In this document: piece by piece, positions 55,598 to 64,000 of the stretch
Layout of the letters: each line of letters opens with the position of its first letter
Position numbering within the stretch: position 1 is the stretch's first letter
DNA from: Terrimonas ferruginea DSM 30193
GTDB lineage: Bacteria; Bacteroidota; Bacteroidia; Chitinophagales; Chitinophagaceae
DNA: 64,000 nucleotides
Assembly (NCBI RefSeq): GCF_000425585.1
Contig: NZ_KE384402.1
Span: 66,204 to 130,203, forward strand
Direction of reading: 5' to 3'
The notes under the pieces: model-generated
Told to the model about the DNA's origin: nothing
What the model saw: the letters and a program-made list of their open reading frames with translations, nothing else
The model's database searches: none
Made by a program: the position numbers and the translations under genes

Positions 55598-57787
55598 TTA
55601 TCGCTTAATCAGTTTTTGTAACAATGTTCCGTTTGCGGTGTAGGCTTTGATGAAGTATACACCTGTGGCCATTCCGCCCAGTGAAAGGTTTTGTCCGTTG
55701 ACCGGTTTATTCCATACACGTACCTGTTGCCCCGCAGCCGTATAGGCTTCGAGTCTTTCCACTTTTGTGGTTGTACGGAAGATGACCGTTTCTCCCGCAG
55801 GCACAGGCCCGAGAGAGAACGAAGCAGGCGCGCCGGCTTCTCTTATGCGTACTACATGACTGTAATAAGGCGCACCGTCAATACTTTTTACCAGCAACCG
55901 GTAATACCTTCCTGTGCGTGCATCAAAAGATGCATCGAGATAGTCGTATGCCATCACACCGAAGTTGGCACCCGGTTGCAATTGGTATACCGGTGCATAC
56001 TGCACGCCATCGGCAGAGGCTTCCAGTACATATTCGCGTCCATCGCCCTGTTCCTGGGCCTGCCATTGCAACAATGCGCCGTTGCCAACCGCCTGACCTG
56101 TGAAGGAAAGCAACCGTACAGGCAGGGTCTGGTCGCATCCGGTAAGCAGGAACAAAGTATCGGGTGAAACGGGACTCAGACATTGTGTGCTGCTCAGTGG
56201 GCGCGATGCAGTGGAGTCACTGGTTCCGCCTGCCTGTCCCTGGTAGAAAAGCCGGCTTTGCTGTACCAGTGCCAGCGGCGTAACACCGATATCTGCGCAG
56301 TTATCACTGATCGTGATCCTGTATTGCAATTCATAGCTTGCACCGGCCGGAGCCACGTCCCCTCCTGTTCCGGCTGCGCTTCCCTGGCCCATGTAAGCCA
56401 CAACTGTTCTGGTGGCTGCATTGTAACCCGCGCGGTCGTCATTCAACGCATCTGTTTGTGCGGCGCCATCTATACGCAATGAATTTTCAACGTATTTAAA
56501 GTAAGGAGGCAGCTTGTCTTCCGCACGTACGCCTTCCGCCACATCTGTTCCGGTATTACGCACGCGTGTAGTCAGCATTAATGTATCGCCTTTTACCAAT
56601 GTTCCGCCACTCCGGGTATTCGTCAGGGTGTTCTCCATGATCATTTCCGGTTCGTAGGTATCGATCTCTGCCGTTACCACGCCTAAGACATAACCCTCCG
56701 AGGTTGTGCTGATACGGATCACCGTAGATTGATCATTGTTGCGCAGATACTGAAATCCCGCATTGTTCAATTTGAACAGATGGGCATCGTAACCGTATGT
56801 ATTCTGGTGAGCGGGTATGCGTGAGGTAACGAGTGAGCCCGTGTCGGTGATGGAACTGTTCCAGGCATCGCGTGCACCACTGGTGGTAGCCGCACTTTCG
56901 CCTGCGGCGGTCTGATCGGCGAATACGCCGTCGCTGTTGCGGCGCATCTGGAATCCGTCGATGGCACCACGGTCACCGTCATATACGATCACCCCTAAAC
57001 GTGCATTCACATCGCCTGTAGGAGGACAACTGAAACCGGATACACCGATATCCCTTGTGCTGGTAGAGGCCCCGCCACTTGTGCCTACAACGGCCATACC
57101 GTCGAACACGGTAAGGTTGCGCATCGGTTGCGTGGAATCGCGGTAGATGACGACCATCGTCCATCCGCCGTAGGCATTCACCATGGGTGTATTGCCTGCG
57201 TTAACCGTATCACATTTTACATTCGCCACTGTATAGTAACCGCTTCCGCCGCTGCGCACAAGATTGGTAACATCGGCATAAGACTGGTAGCCGTGAAAGA
57301 CGGTATTAACCGTATCTACGTTATTGGCTGTAATGGTCTGATAAGCGCCGTTCGGCGTACGGAAGCGTACCGTGTTCCAGTTGCCGGGACTCATGGGTGC
57401 TGTGCCGTTGCTTCCCTGGCTGATAGCGATTCCCGCACCCCAGTAGAGGCCCGCAAAAGCCACGCCGCTGCAATCGGGCAATGTCAGTTGCGAACTGGAA
57501 CTGTTGTACGTTGACGGATCTCCATCAATATCAATATTGGTTGGGTACTCGTTATCATTTTTACATAACACGCTGCCGGTCGGACATGCGGGTGGTGCCT
57601 GGTTATAGGCCACCGCCGACCCTCCGGAACGTTGCTTCGTTGTAATGATGTTGTTGGAAACGAATACCAGCCGCCCTTTAAGATCCGTACTGTAACGGGG
57701 AGTAAAAGGACGTAATTCCTGTGCGCCTGCACAAAGGTGCAGCCCCACCACGGCCGCGAGGACCAGGCATTTTTGCTTTGAGTTCAT
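55598..57787 (-). CDS. T9SS-secreted surface protein with DUF11-like domain and C-terminal sorting domain
   Basis: 729 residues; the start at 57787 gives the signal peptide MNSKQKCLVLAAVVGLHLCAGAQ. The N-terminal two-thirds resemble adhesin-like domains with Asp/Asn-rich loops (DIDGDPSTYNSSSSQLTLPDCSG, VIVYDGDRGAIDGFQMRRNSDG). A DUF11/Spp-type repeat follows at about 395-525 (LVKGDTLMLTTRVRNTGTDV, EDKLPPYFKYVENS). The C-terminus carries a type A sorting domain (SFSLGPVPAGETVIF, LEAYTAAGQQVRVW, MATGVYFIKAYTANG). It is expected on the cell surface after T9SS export. A TAGTTTTG box lies about 87 bp upstream. Confidence 0.87.
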   Translation of the reverse strand: MNSKQKCLVLAAVVGLHLCAGAQELRPFTPRYSTDLKGRLVFVSNNIITTKQRSGGSAVAYNQAPPACPTGSVLCKNDNEYPTNIDIDGDPSTYNSSSSQLTLPDCSGVAFAGLYWGAGIAISQGSNGTAPMSPGNWNTVRFRTPNGAYQTITANNVDTVNTVFHGYQSYADVTNLVRSGGSGYYTVANVKCDTVNAGNTPMVNAYGGWTMVVIYRDSTQPMRNLTVFDGMAVVGTSGGASTSTRDIGVSGFSCPPTGDVNARLGVIVYDGDRGAIDGFQMRRNSDGVFADQTAAGESAATTSGARDAWNSSITDTGSLVTSRIPAHQNTYGYDAHLFKLNNAGFQYLRNNDQSTVIRISTTSEGYVLGVVTAEIDTYEPEMIMENTLTNTRSGGTLVKGDTLMLTTRVRNTGTDVAEGVRAEDKLPPYFKYVENSLRIDGAAQTDALNDDRAGYNAATRTVVAYMGQGSAAGTGGDVAPAGASYELQYRITISDNCADIGVTPLALVQQSRLFYQGQAGGTSDSTASRPLSSTQCLSPVSPDTLFLLTGCDQTLPVRLLSFTGQAVGNGALLQWQAQEQGDGREYVLEASADGVQYAPVYQLQPGANFGVMAYDYLDASFDARTGRYYRLLVKSIDGAPYYSHVVRIREAGAPASFSLGPVPAGETVIFRTTTKVERLEAYTAAGQQVRVWNKPVNGQNLSLGGMATGVYFIKAYTANGTLLQKLIKR

Positions 57788-57873
57788 GTTAAGGCAATAG
57801 TATCTCTGCCGGCTATCAACCGTCAGAGAATGGTTTAGCAATAAATGTTTAGGGGGCTGAGAGAATGATGTCG

Positions 57874-57881
57874 CAAAACTA
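57874..57881 (-). promoter_or_regulatory. -7 promoter box TAGTTTTG of the T9SS surface protein gene
   Basis: An exact TAnnTTTG on the minus strand, 86 nt before the start at 57787. Confidence 0.5.
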
Positions 57882-57942
57882 GGATAGTAATCTGTCAGGG
57901 ATGTTCGTAATTTTTCAAAAAGGCCGTTCGAATTTTTTCGAA

Positions 57943-60900
57943 TCAGGCGGGCATTTCAACGGGGAATAACAGGTGGAAACACGTACCAGTACCGGCTGTG
58001 GCAGTTACTGTCAACTTTACCTGAAGCAGGCGCGTCAATTCTTTTACCATCAGCAGTCCCAGCCCTGCCTGTTCGGAAGGCACTTCAGTGGAATGCGGAT
58101 TATTTAACCAATGCTGGTAAGCCGGTTCCAGTCCGGGACCGGTATCACAGATACGAAGCCCATTTCGCTCCCCTTCTTTTACGGGTGAAATGATAATGGT
58201 CCCTTTGCGGGAAAACTTGACCGCATTGTCAATAATATTATGAAGGATTACTGCCAGCAGTTGTGCGTCGCCGGCAAAATAACTGTCGGCCGTAAGTTCA
58301 TTGACCATCTGTGTTCCGCGTCCCTGGGCTATTTCCCGGAACACCTGTATCTTATCTTCTACCAGCTCATGCAGGCTAACACGTTCAGTATGCTGAATTT
58401 TTCCACTCACCTGGCTTTTGAGGTAACGCAACAGGTTATCGACCATGTGGTACATCCGCGAGCTGTTATCGCTTAATGTCCGCGCCTGTTGTATGAATAA
58501 TACATTACCGTCCTTCTCCATATTCTCGTACATCTTTTTCGCGAGCAGCCATTGGTACTGCAAAGGTGTACGGATATCATGACTTACCGAACGGATGATC
58601 TTTTCCTGTATATCGTTGCGATGCGTAAGTTCACTCGTCTTGCGCTGAATACCTTCTGCCAGGAAGCGGTTGTGCCGTTTGATAAAACGCAAGCGAAGCC
58701 ACATGAATAACCAGAACAATCCGCCTACCGCTGCTACGCATAAAAGATAAAACCAGGTTTGCTGAAACCATGCCGCCGCCACATGCAGATAAAGCACGCG
58801 CTCCGTGTAATTGTTTTGGCCGAATCCGTTCAACTTGCGGATATGCAAAGCATATTCACCTGAAGGCAAGGTAGAGAAGGATACCAGTCCGTCATCACCA
58901 AGCGGCAGCCACACCGGCACATCATTTCCGCGCACGAGCGCATAAAATACCTGCACATTACGGCGATTGCCGAAATACGAAGTACTGAGCTGAACCGACA
59001 AACGACCGAACTGGCGGGGCAGGTGAATATGTTGCGAGTCGCTTATTTTTCGCTGATCCAAAAGAATATGATCGATAAGAATAGTGCCGTCCGGCAACAG
59101 CGGCTGAATTTTTTCCGGATGAAAAAGCACCAGGCCATTCAGAGAGGGAAGGGAAAAATAACCGTTTTCCAATTGAAGTCCGCAGGGCTCACATCCACCA
59201 TTGAACTCATTGGTAAGAAAGCCTGATCTTTTATCATAATAAAAATAATACACTTCTTCCTGTTTGCCTTCGGCATAACGCAACAGATCGGCTTTGGCTA
59301 TCTGGAAAAGTCCTTTGTTGGTGGTAATCCAGAAATAACCTTTTTTATCTTCCAGGATGCAGTGTGATGCGGTCAGAAAGCTGCCACGGTCCAACGGAAA
59401 GTTGGTGAGTTTACCGGTCTCATATAAAAAGAAGCCCCGCTCATAAGTCGTGATCCAGAGCCGGTTGTTTTCAGCATAAAGACTCCGGATGTACTGCCCG
59501 TTTAACCCGGTGACCGAGTCGCGGCGTTTGTCTTTGAAATAATAACGCATCAATCCCTTGCCTGTTCCCAGCCAAAGAAAATCAGGTGATGTCTGCAACA
59601 GGTAACTTAATCCCGATAGGTTATTTATAACTTTTTCCGGTTGCTGGTCCTGTTTGTAACGGGATAAACTGAAAAGCCCGTCGCCATCTGTAGCTATCCA
59701 CAAAGTGCTGTCCTGTCCCCAGTAAAGTACTTTAACATCCGCTTTGAATTCCCATTTTTGCTCGAACGTTCCATCGTTTTTCCTGAACCGGTAGAGCCGG
59801 TTTTGCTGCTTAACCCAGATAAGCCCCCGCGTGTCACCAAGAATGCTGTAGAAATCTGTTTGCATAAATTTCTTGATGAAAGGCACAACCCCTGGTGGCG
59901 ATGAGAGACTGAGCAGATTTCCCTGTGCCGTTAAAATAGTTTTGTCGTCATAGGCCATCTGTCCATAATAAACATCATCGTATTGACCTGCCGTAAGCGT
60001 GACGAACGGTTGCGCCGCATAGACATGTAAACCCTTGGTGTCATTTCCCAGGAAAAGCCGTTGCATTTTCTCATCGTAGAACGCCGTATAGTTAATGTTG
60101 CGTTCGAGTTCTATGCCCGAAAGAATAAACCGGCTTTGCAATCGTCCCTCTCCTTTTTGCTCAAGCTGATAAAAGGAACCGTTGATATAACAGAGAACAA
60201 AACCGGGAGAAAAAAGATTCCAGAATAAGCGGACGGGTTCATTGCCTTTTAGAAAAGCCGGGTTGCGGGGCAGGTCACCTTCCAGCCGGCAGTCGGTGAT
60301 TTGACCATTTTTGCCAAAGGAAGAGAATTTCTTCAGTGCATTATCAAAATAGAAAAGATCGCTGCCGATGACAAAAAAACTCCAGAGATCTTTGGCGTTG
60401 AAGGGTGTGCGTTGTTGCAAAGAAGCTGAACGGTAACGTAATACTTCTTTGGCTGAACAATGAAAAAACTGATCATCGTCTGTGGAAATGATGACGTGAT
60501 CCGGCATGATGAAATGATCGGCCTTGTTGGGAAGACCGGTAGAATAGTTGACGGAAGCTTCGCCGGCAAAGGAGGGGTGGATTTTAGTCCATTGTCTTTC
60601 CGGCGTCAATGCCTGCGTGTCGGTATATGCGCGGCCGTCTTTTATCCGCACAATTTCATTCATGTCATTGAATGCATAGATCGAATGCCGGTCGGGGCCG
60701 CGGAAAAAATAGACAAACCGGTTGGAGGATATGGCGATATCGGCTTTGCCAATGCGCACAAAACGTTCTCCATCGAAACGGACTAATCCGTCTTCGGTGG
60801 TCATCCATATATATCCGTAGGTATCTTTTGCGATAGCCTTGACGCTATTCTGCGGCAGGCCATGTTCATCCGTATAATGGTTACGAAAAAAACGCAAGGT

Positions 60901-60969
60901 ATCTGCGGCCTGCAAAGGCTGCATACACAGCAGGAGAAATACAACCGCAGATGACAGAAATAATCTCAT
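57943..60969 (-). CDS. Large sensor histidine kinase with periplasmic two-component-regulator propeller
   Basis: 1008 residues. Signal peptide MRLFLSSAVVFLLLCMQPLQA, then a periplasmic propeller of Reg_prop units (YTDEHGLPQNSVKAIAKDTYGYIWMTTEDGLVRFDG at the start), a Y_Y_Y domain near 650-740 (FGRLSVQLSTSYFG, LPSGEYALHIRKLNG), one transmembrane helix (TWFYLLCVAAVGGLFWLFMW) and a kinase core: H box SVSHDIRTPL, N box HNIIDNAVKFSR, G boxes DTGPGLEP and GLGLLMVKEL. Unlike hybrid two-component systems it ends after the HATPase, without receiver or AraC domain. It lies 15 bp after the SET-domain gene in the same operon. The NarL-type regulator at 53.6 kb is a possible partner. Confidence 0.9.
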   Translation of the reverse strand: MRLFLSSAVVFLLLCMQPLQAADTLRFFRNHYTDEHGLPQNSVKAIAKDTYGYIWMTTEDGLVRFDGERFVRIGKADIAISSNRFVYFFRGPDRHSIYAFNDMNEIVRIKDGRAYTDTQALTPERQWTKIHPSFAGEASVNYSTGLPNKADHFIMPDHVIISTDDDQFFHCSAKEVLRYRSASLQQRTPFNAKDLWSFFVIGSDLFYFDNALKKFSSFGKNGQITDCRLEGDLPRNPAFLKGNEPVRLFWNLFSPGFVLCYINGSFYQLEQKGEGRLQSRFILSGIELERNINYTAFYDEKMQRLFLGNDTKGLHVYAAQPFVTLTAGQYDDVYYGQMAYDDKTILTAQGNLLSLSSPPGVVPFIKKFMQTDFYSILGDTRGLIWVKQQNRLYRFRKNDGTFEQKWEFKADVKVLYWGQDSTLWIATDGDGLFSLSRYKQDQQPEKVINNLSGLSYLLQTSPDFLWLGTGKGLMRYYFKDKRRDSVTGLNGQYIRSLYAENNRLWITTYERGFFLYETGKLTNFPLDRGSFLTASHCILEDKKGYFWITTNKGLFQIAKADLLRYAEGKQEEVYYFYYDKRSGFLTNEFNGGCEPCGLQLENGYFSLPSLNGLVLFHPEKIQPLLPDGTILIDHILLDQRKISDSQHIHLPRQFGRLSVQLSTSYFGNRRNVQVFYALVRGNDVPVWLPLGDDGLVSFSTLPSGEYALHIRKLNGFGQNNYTERVLYLHVAAAWFQQTWFYLLCVAAVGGLFWLFMWLRLRFIKRHNRFLAEGIQRKTSELTHRNDIQEKIIRSVSHDIRTPLQYQWLLAKKMYENMEKDGNVLFIQQARTLSDNSSRMYHMVDNLLRYLKSQVSGKIQHTERVSLHELVEDKIQVFREIAQGRGTQMVNELTADSYFAGDAQLLAVILHNIIDNAVKFSRKGTIIISPVKEGERNGLRICDTGPGLEPAYQHWLNNPHSTEVPSEQAGLGLLMVKELTRLLQVKLTVTATAGTGTCFHLLFPVEMPA

Positions 60970-60984
60970 AGCATACCGGCAACC

Positions 60985-61422
60985 TCAGGATGATTTGCGT
61001 TTGTTCCTGGCTTCAATCTTTATGTTCTTCCGTACCTGGTCCCAATAATCTTTGCCGTAGCTCACCAATATTTCGGCACCGGCAGGAATGTCTTTTTCCG
61101 CTTTGATGTATACGCGTCCTTTAGACTTTTCGTAAACGCTGTTGTTGGAGATACCTTTCACACGGCTGAGTCCGGCGGCATCGTTGGCATAGCGGGCCAA
61201 CGCATCTTTATGCGGCGCAGCATCGATCACATGTCTGCTGTTATAGAAATAAATGTATCCGTTGTCGGCATCGTCTTCCACCTCTTTCCAGGTGGTCACC
61301 GTACCTGTGTATTCAACGATGCGTGTTCCTTTCGGAATAAATACGCGGGTGAATAACCCTTTGCCGGAATCGGGCAATGATGATTTCTTTACGAGCAATT
61401 CTTCTTTGGTGAGTAAACTCAT
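60985..61422 (-). CDS. SET-domain protein (putative protein lysine methyltransferase)
   Basis: 145 residues, little more than a SET domain. GKGLFTRVFIPKGTRIVEYTG is the first SET motif, YFYNSRHVIDAAPHKDALARYANDA the middle part and VYIKAEKDIPAGAEILVSYGKDYW the final ELxxxYG-type motif. The usual NHS/NH signature of SAM binding appears weakened to NDA here, so activity needs confirmation. SET proteins are common in eukaryotes and occur sporadically in bacteria as protein methyltransferases. Its start overlaps the stop of the small upstream gene (ATGA) and the large sensor kinase follows after 15 bp. Confidence 0.87.
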   Translation of the reverse strand: MSLLTKEELLVKKSSLPDSGKGLFTRVFIPKGTRIVEYTGTVTTWKEVEDDADNGYIYFYNSRHVIDAAPHKDALARYANDAAGLSRVKGISNNSVYEKSKGRVYIKAEKDIPAGAEILVSYGKDYWDQVRKNIKIEARNKRKSS

Positions 61423-61655
61423 TCTTTAAATTGTTTTTCCAGTTCTTCGGCGATGGCCTGTAATAATTCAACGGGTACGTTACCGTTATGCGGCACGATA
61501 GCGCGGTAATTTCGTTCTTCATCCGGCTCAAACATTACGTCTGTTTGCGCCACCCATACGGCAATATGATAACTGAAACCGCGAACCCTTAACTCGGCAG
61601 CATAGTCCGAAGCGGTGCCCCGGTATGTAACGGTAAGGATAAAATCGTCCGCCAT
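61419..61655 (-). CDS. Small conserved-looking protein upstream of the SET gene
   Basis: 78 residues from the ATG at 61655; the in-frame TTG at 61664 is inside a -7 box and is rejected. DDFILTVTYRGTASDYAAELRVRGFSYHIAVWV forms a beta-rich half; DVMFEPDEERNYRAIVP and VPVELLQAIAEELEKQFKE complete it with a C-terminal helix. The family is not recognised. It overlaps the SET gene by 4 bp (ATGA), so it starts a three-gene unit with the SET protein and the sensor kinase. It might be the substrate or partner of the SET protein. Confidence 0.7.
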   Translation of the reverse strand: MADDFILTVTYRGTASDYAAELRVRGFSYHIAVWVAQTDVMFEPDEERNYRAIVPHNGNVPVELLQAIAEELEKQFKE

Positions 61656-61661
61656 AGTTCG

Positions 61662-61669
61662 CAAATATA
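61662..61669 (-). promoter_or_regulatory. -7 box TATATTTG, 6 nt before the first gene of the SET/sensor-kinase unit
   Basis: An exact TAnnTTTG on the minus strand, followed by CGAACT and the ATG at 61655. Confidence 0.55.
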
Positions 61670-61741
61670 GCCGACATGGGCCTTTGCCGCAATAAAAATC
61701 CCTTCCGTCATTGTATTGTCATTAAAGAAGCGACCGGCTGC

Positions 61742-63931
61742 TTATAATAACTTATCGGGCGTTACCGGTAACTCGCGGATGCGTTTGCCCGTAGCGTGGT
61801 AGATGGCATTGGTAACGGAGGCTGCATAACCAATCAGCGCAATCTCCCCCATTCCCTTTGCTCCCATCGGATTGATATACGGATCTGGTTTGTTGATGAA
61901 AATAGTATCGATATCCGGCACATCGGCATTTACGGGAATGTGATAATCGGCAAAATTGTTATTGACCATTCTTCCGAAGCGGTGATCAAAAACGGCTTCT
62001 TCCATCAAAGCCATTCCTATACCGCCGATGGCCCCGCCGACCATCTGGCTGCGGGCCGTCTTTTCACTTACGATCTTTCCGGCATCGGCTACCGTAACGA
62101 TCTGTTTGATACGGACAACACCCGTACGGGCATGTACCCACAAGCGCGTAAAGTGTACGGAAAAAGAATAGAACGCATACTTCTGCCGCTCCTCACCACT
62201 CTTCGAATCACGGGTAAGATCGATTGCGGATTGCCCCATATTTTTTAACAGGTCGCTGAAGGATATGGATTCAGCACCATTGCCGATGCGTCCTTTCTCA
62301 AACAACCATTCCTGTTGTGGTTGTTTTGAAAAACCGGCTTTGCCTTCGTTCATCGCCAGGATGAGTTTTTCTTTCACCGCTGTACATACATCATGCACGG
62401 CTGCGCCGACCCCGGAGTTGGTACCGGACCCGCCCTGTGTTGGAGCCGGTGGCAAACGCGAATCGCCTAATTCAAACCGGACCTTATCATAGGGAAGCCC
62501 TAATACATCGGCGGCAATTTTTACCATGGCCGTGCCCGTACCCGGACCGATATCACTGGCCGCACTTTGCACAAGTAGTGAGCCATCTGCTGCAAGCACC
62601 GCTCTGGCAGTTGCCGCAGGACGGTGTGCACCGAATACGCCGCTGCTCATACCGTAACCTTCGAGCCACTCCCCGTTTTTCATCGAACGGGGCTGACGGT
62701 TTCTTTTATACCACCCGATTTTTTCTGCCCCCTGATCATAACAATCCATCAGGAACTTGCTCGAATAAGGTAACCCGCTTTCAGGATCAGTGTAAGCATA
62801 ATTTTTCTTACGCAGATCCAGCGCATCCATGTCCAGTTTATAGGCCAGTTCATCGAGGGCCGACTCCAAAGCAAATGCGCCCGTGGCCTCACCGGGCCCC
62901 CGCATCCAGGTTGGTACGCTCACATCCAGCGGCACGAGGCGGTAACGCGTATCGACGTTTGCGCAACTGTACATGAACTGCGTCATGCGCACAACACCTT
63001 CGGTAAACTCTTCATAAGAAGCTGTGGCAGCAGTAGCGTCGTGACTGATACCGGTGAGTATACCATCGCGGGTAGCGCCGATACCCACCTGCTGAATGGT
63101 ATGCGGACGATAACCGACCAGTGTAAACATCTGGCTTCTCGAAAGCATCAGCTTCAATGGCTGTCCAACCTTGCGTGCACCCATCACCGCCGCCACTTCA
63201 TACGGCCAGGTACGCAAAGCCATACCAAAACCGCCACCGACAAACGGTGCCACCACGCGCACATTATCCTGTGGCACACCGAACAACTGTGCATACGAAC
63301 GCTGCGATGCTTTTACTCCTTGTGTTTTATCGTAAACGGTCAACTGATCGCCATTCCATACCGCGGTGATACTGCCGAGTTCCATCGGGTTGTGTACTTC
63401 ATGCGGAATAACATAGTCCTCCTCGATCCATACGGCCGCTTTTTTATAGGCGTTTTTTTCACCGCGGCTGTATTCGCTTTTACCCCGGCGCGGCGCGGCG
63501 GCTTTGGACAACTGTGTAGAAAGATCGGTTGACGATTCTGTTGTTTTGTACGCAACTTTTACCAGTGAAGCGGCGTGTTGGGCGCGTTCGAAGGTGTCGG
63601 CTATCACGAGCGCAACAGGTTGGCCGGCAAAATAGATTGCAGGGCTGGACATCAGTTTCATACCCGCGGGCCCGCTATCGCCCTCACCTGTATAACCGGG
63701 AATAGCCGGGCGGTTGAGGTGCGTAATAACGGCGAGTACGCCGGCGGCGTTCTCTGCTTCTTTGGTAGCAATGGCAGTAATGTTGCCTCGCGCTATGGAG
63801 CTGCCGACAAGCACGCCATAACATAATTTCTCCAACGGATATTCACCGGCATACAAGGCCTGACCGGTTACTTTCTGTTTACCATCGACCCGGTCAATTG
63901 GTCCTTCTGTTTCAAAAAAATAATTTCCCAT
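61742..63931 (-). CDS. Xanthine dehydrogenase-family molybdopterin-binding subunit (YagR/PaoC-like)
   Basis: 729 residues. Large subunit of a molybdenum hydroxylase: IDRVDGKQKVTGQALYAGEYP opening, IPHEVHNPMELGSITAVW, GGGFGMALRTWPYEVAAVMGA, TWMRGPGEATGAFALESALDELA, QSAASDIGPGTGTAMVKIAADVLGLP and the catalytic Glu in NPMGAKGMGEIALIG near the C-terminus. It matches the PaoC/YagR group, which oxidises aldehydes with a Mo-cofactor. No Tat signal is present on this subunit; in the Pao complex the small FeS subunit carries it. The upstream neighbour on the same strand ends 10 bp before its start, as in a PaoABC operon. Confidence 0.9.
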   Translation of the reverse strand: MGNYFFETEGPIDRVDGKQKVTGQALYAGEYPLEKLCYGVLVGSSIARGNITAIATKEAENAAGVLAVITHLNRPAIPGYTGEGDSGPAGMKLMSSPAIYFAGQPVALVIADTFERAQHAASLVKVAYKTTESSTDLSTQLSKAAAPRRGKSEYSRGEKNAYKKAAVWIEEDYVIPHEVHNPMELGSITAVWNGDQLTVYDKTQGVKASQRSYAQLFGVPQDNVRVVAPFVGGGFGMALRTWPYEVAAVMGARKVGQPLKLMLSRSQMFTLVGYRPHTIQQVGIGATRDGILTGISHDATAATASYEEFTEGVVRMTQFMYSCANVDTRYRLVPLDVSVPTWMRGPGEATGAFALESALDELAYKLDMDALDLRKKNYAYTDPESGLPYSSKFLMDCYDQGAEKIGWYKRNRQPRSMKNGEWLEGYGMSSGVFGAHRPAATARAVLAADGSLLVQSAASDIGPGTGTAMVKIAADVLGLPYDKVRFELGDSRLPPAPTQGGSGTNSGVGAAVHDVCTAVKEKLILAMNEGKAGFSKQPQQEWLFEKGRIGNGAESISFSDLLKNMGQSAIDLTRDSKSGEERQKYAFYSFSVHFTRLWVHARTGVVRIKQIVTVADAGKIVSEKTARSQMVGGAIGGIGMALMEEAVFDHRFGRMVNNNFADYHIPVNADVPDIDTIFINKPDPYINPMGAKGMGEIALIGYAASVTNAIYHATGKRIRELPVTPDKLL

Positions 63932-63941
63932 CGGTCATGTT

Positions 63942-64000
63942 TTAGGAGGAGGCCGTTTCGAGTGCCTGTATAATTGCCTGTGGCAGTAGTTTCAATTTGA
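63942..64000 (-). CDS. C-terminal end of upstream gene, probably the FAD-binding subunit of the molybdenum hydroxylase
   Basis: Only the last 18 codons are in the window, reading KLKLLPQAIIQALETASS and a stop (TAA at 63944-63942). The helical ending AIIQALETA fits the C-terminus of PaoB/YagS-type FAD subunits, and its position just before the Mo subunit supports that. The gene continues beyond base 64000. Confidence 0.55.
   Translation of the reverse strand, partial: KLKLLPQAIIQALETASS

Overview
The window looks like a chromosomal segment of a Bacteroidota species, most likely from the Chitinophagaceae or a close relative. The evidence is: many promoters with the Bacteroidota -7 box TAnnTTTG; two secreted proteins with type IX secretion (T9SS) C-terminal sorting domains; a LytS/LytR-type sensor pair; a two-component sensor with a periplasmic propeller; weak Shine-Dalgarno signals; and a tRNA gene without an encoded CCA. 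Most of the window is core genome. No phage, insertion sequence, integrase or CRISPR array was seen. Names rest on reading protein motifs; no database search was possible.

Layout. 1-8.1 kb: AMP nucleosidase end, a fused peptide-type ABC ATPase, a giant TraB/GumN protein, and queA behind a long structured leader. 8.2-14.4 kb: a stand-alone TonB-plug protein, a carboxypeptidase-regulatory-domain protein coupled to an alpha/beta hydrolase, aspartokinase, an Ldh-family dehydrogenase and ssb. 14.7-23.2 kb: mnmA, a lipoprotein, a T9SS subtilase, a MacB-like permease, tsaD, a TrmN6-type methyltransferase and a saccharopine/alanine dehydrogenase-like enzyme. Three genes (queA, mnmA, tsaD) plus the trmN6-like gene act on tRNA, and tRNA-Leu(CAA) follows at 23.4 kb. 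23.5-30 kb: SH3-domain protein, PKD/lyase-like lipoprotein, zinc-ribbon protein, CoA-transferase, GntP permease and a histone-H1-like SWIB protein. 30.4-36.8 kb: a stress-type cluster (SDR, small lipoprotein, helical protein, FAD/Rieske oxidoreductase), a DNA2/IGHMBP2-type helicase and a NamZ-type muramidase.

37.5-41.4 kb is the most accessory-looking part. A two-gene module (a small CxCxxC protein followed by a protein with an ADP-ribosyltransferase-like H-Y-Q pattern) is present twice in tandem with duplicated upstream DNA, gene-converted 3' ends and a third tail remnant. It is followed by a NUDIX hydrolase and a HipA-like kinase/DUF3037 pair. This module is my best candidate for an undescribed toxin-antitoxin or defence-like system.

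43.2-47.9 kb resembles the quinone/electrophile (Mhq) detoxification set of Firmicutes: Crp/Fnr regulator, pirin, a frameshifted nitroreductase, a degenerate receiver protein, a ring-cleaving dioxygenase, a carboxylesterase and a cupin. Two of its promoter regions share a near-identical 32-bp element. 48-49.2 kb holds an RHS-like pseudogene fragment. 49.3-54.2 kb is a lipid-type operon (fatty acid hydroxylase, SDR, epimerase) running into a LytS/LytR-like pair and a NarL-type regulator. 54.3-64 kb is all minus strand: an uncharacterised secreted protein, a T9SS surface protein, a 1008-residue sensor kinase in an apparent operon with a SET-domain protein, and a molybdenum hydroxylase large subunit.

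Two patterns run through the window. Intergenic spaces carry degenerate 7-bp and 8-bp repeats (ATTGACN/ATTCACN, ACTTANT, ATTTGAAR), often directly after a stop codon. At least six genes have an exact TAnnTTTG box ending only 4-6 nt before the start codon, which predicts leaderless or nearly leaderless mRNAs.
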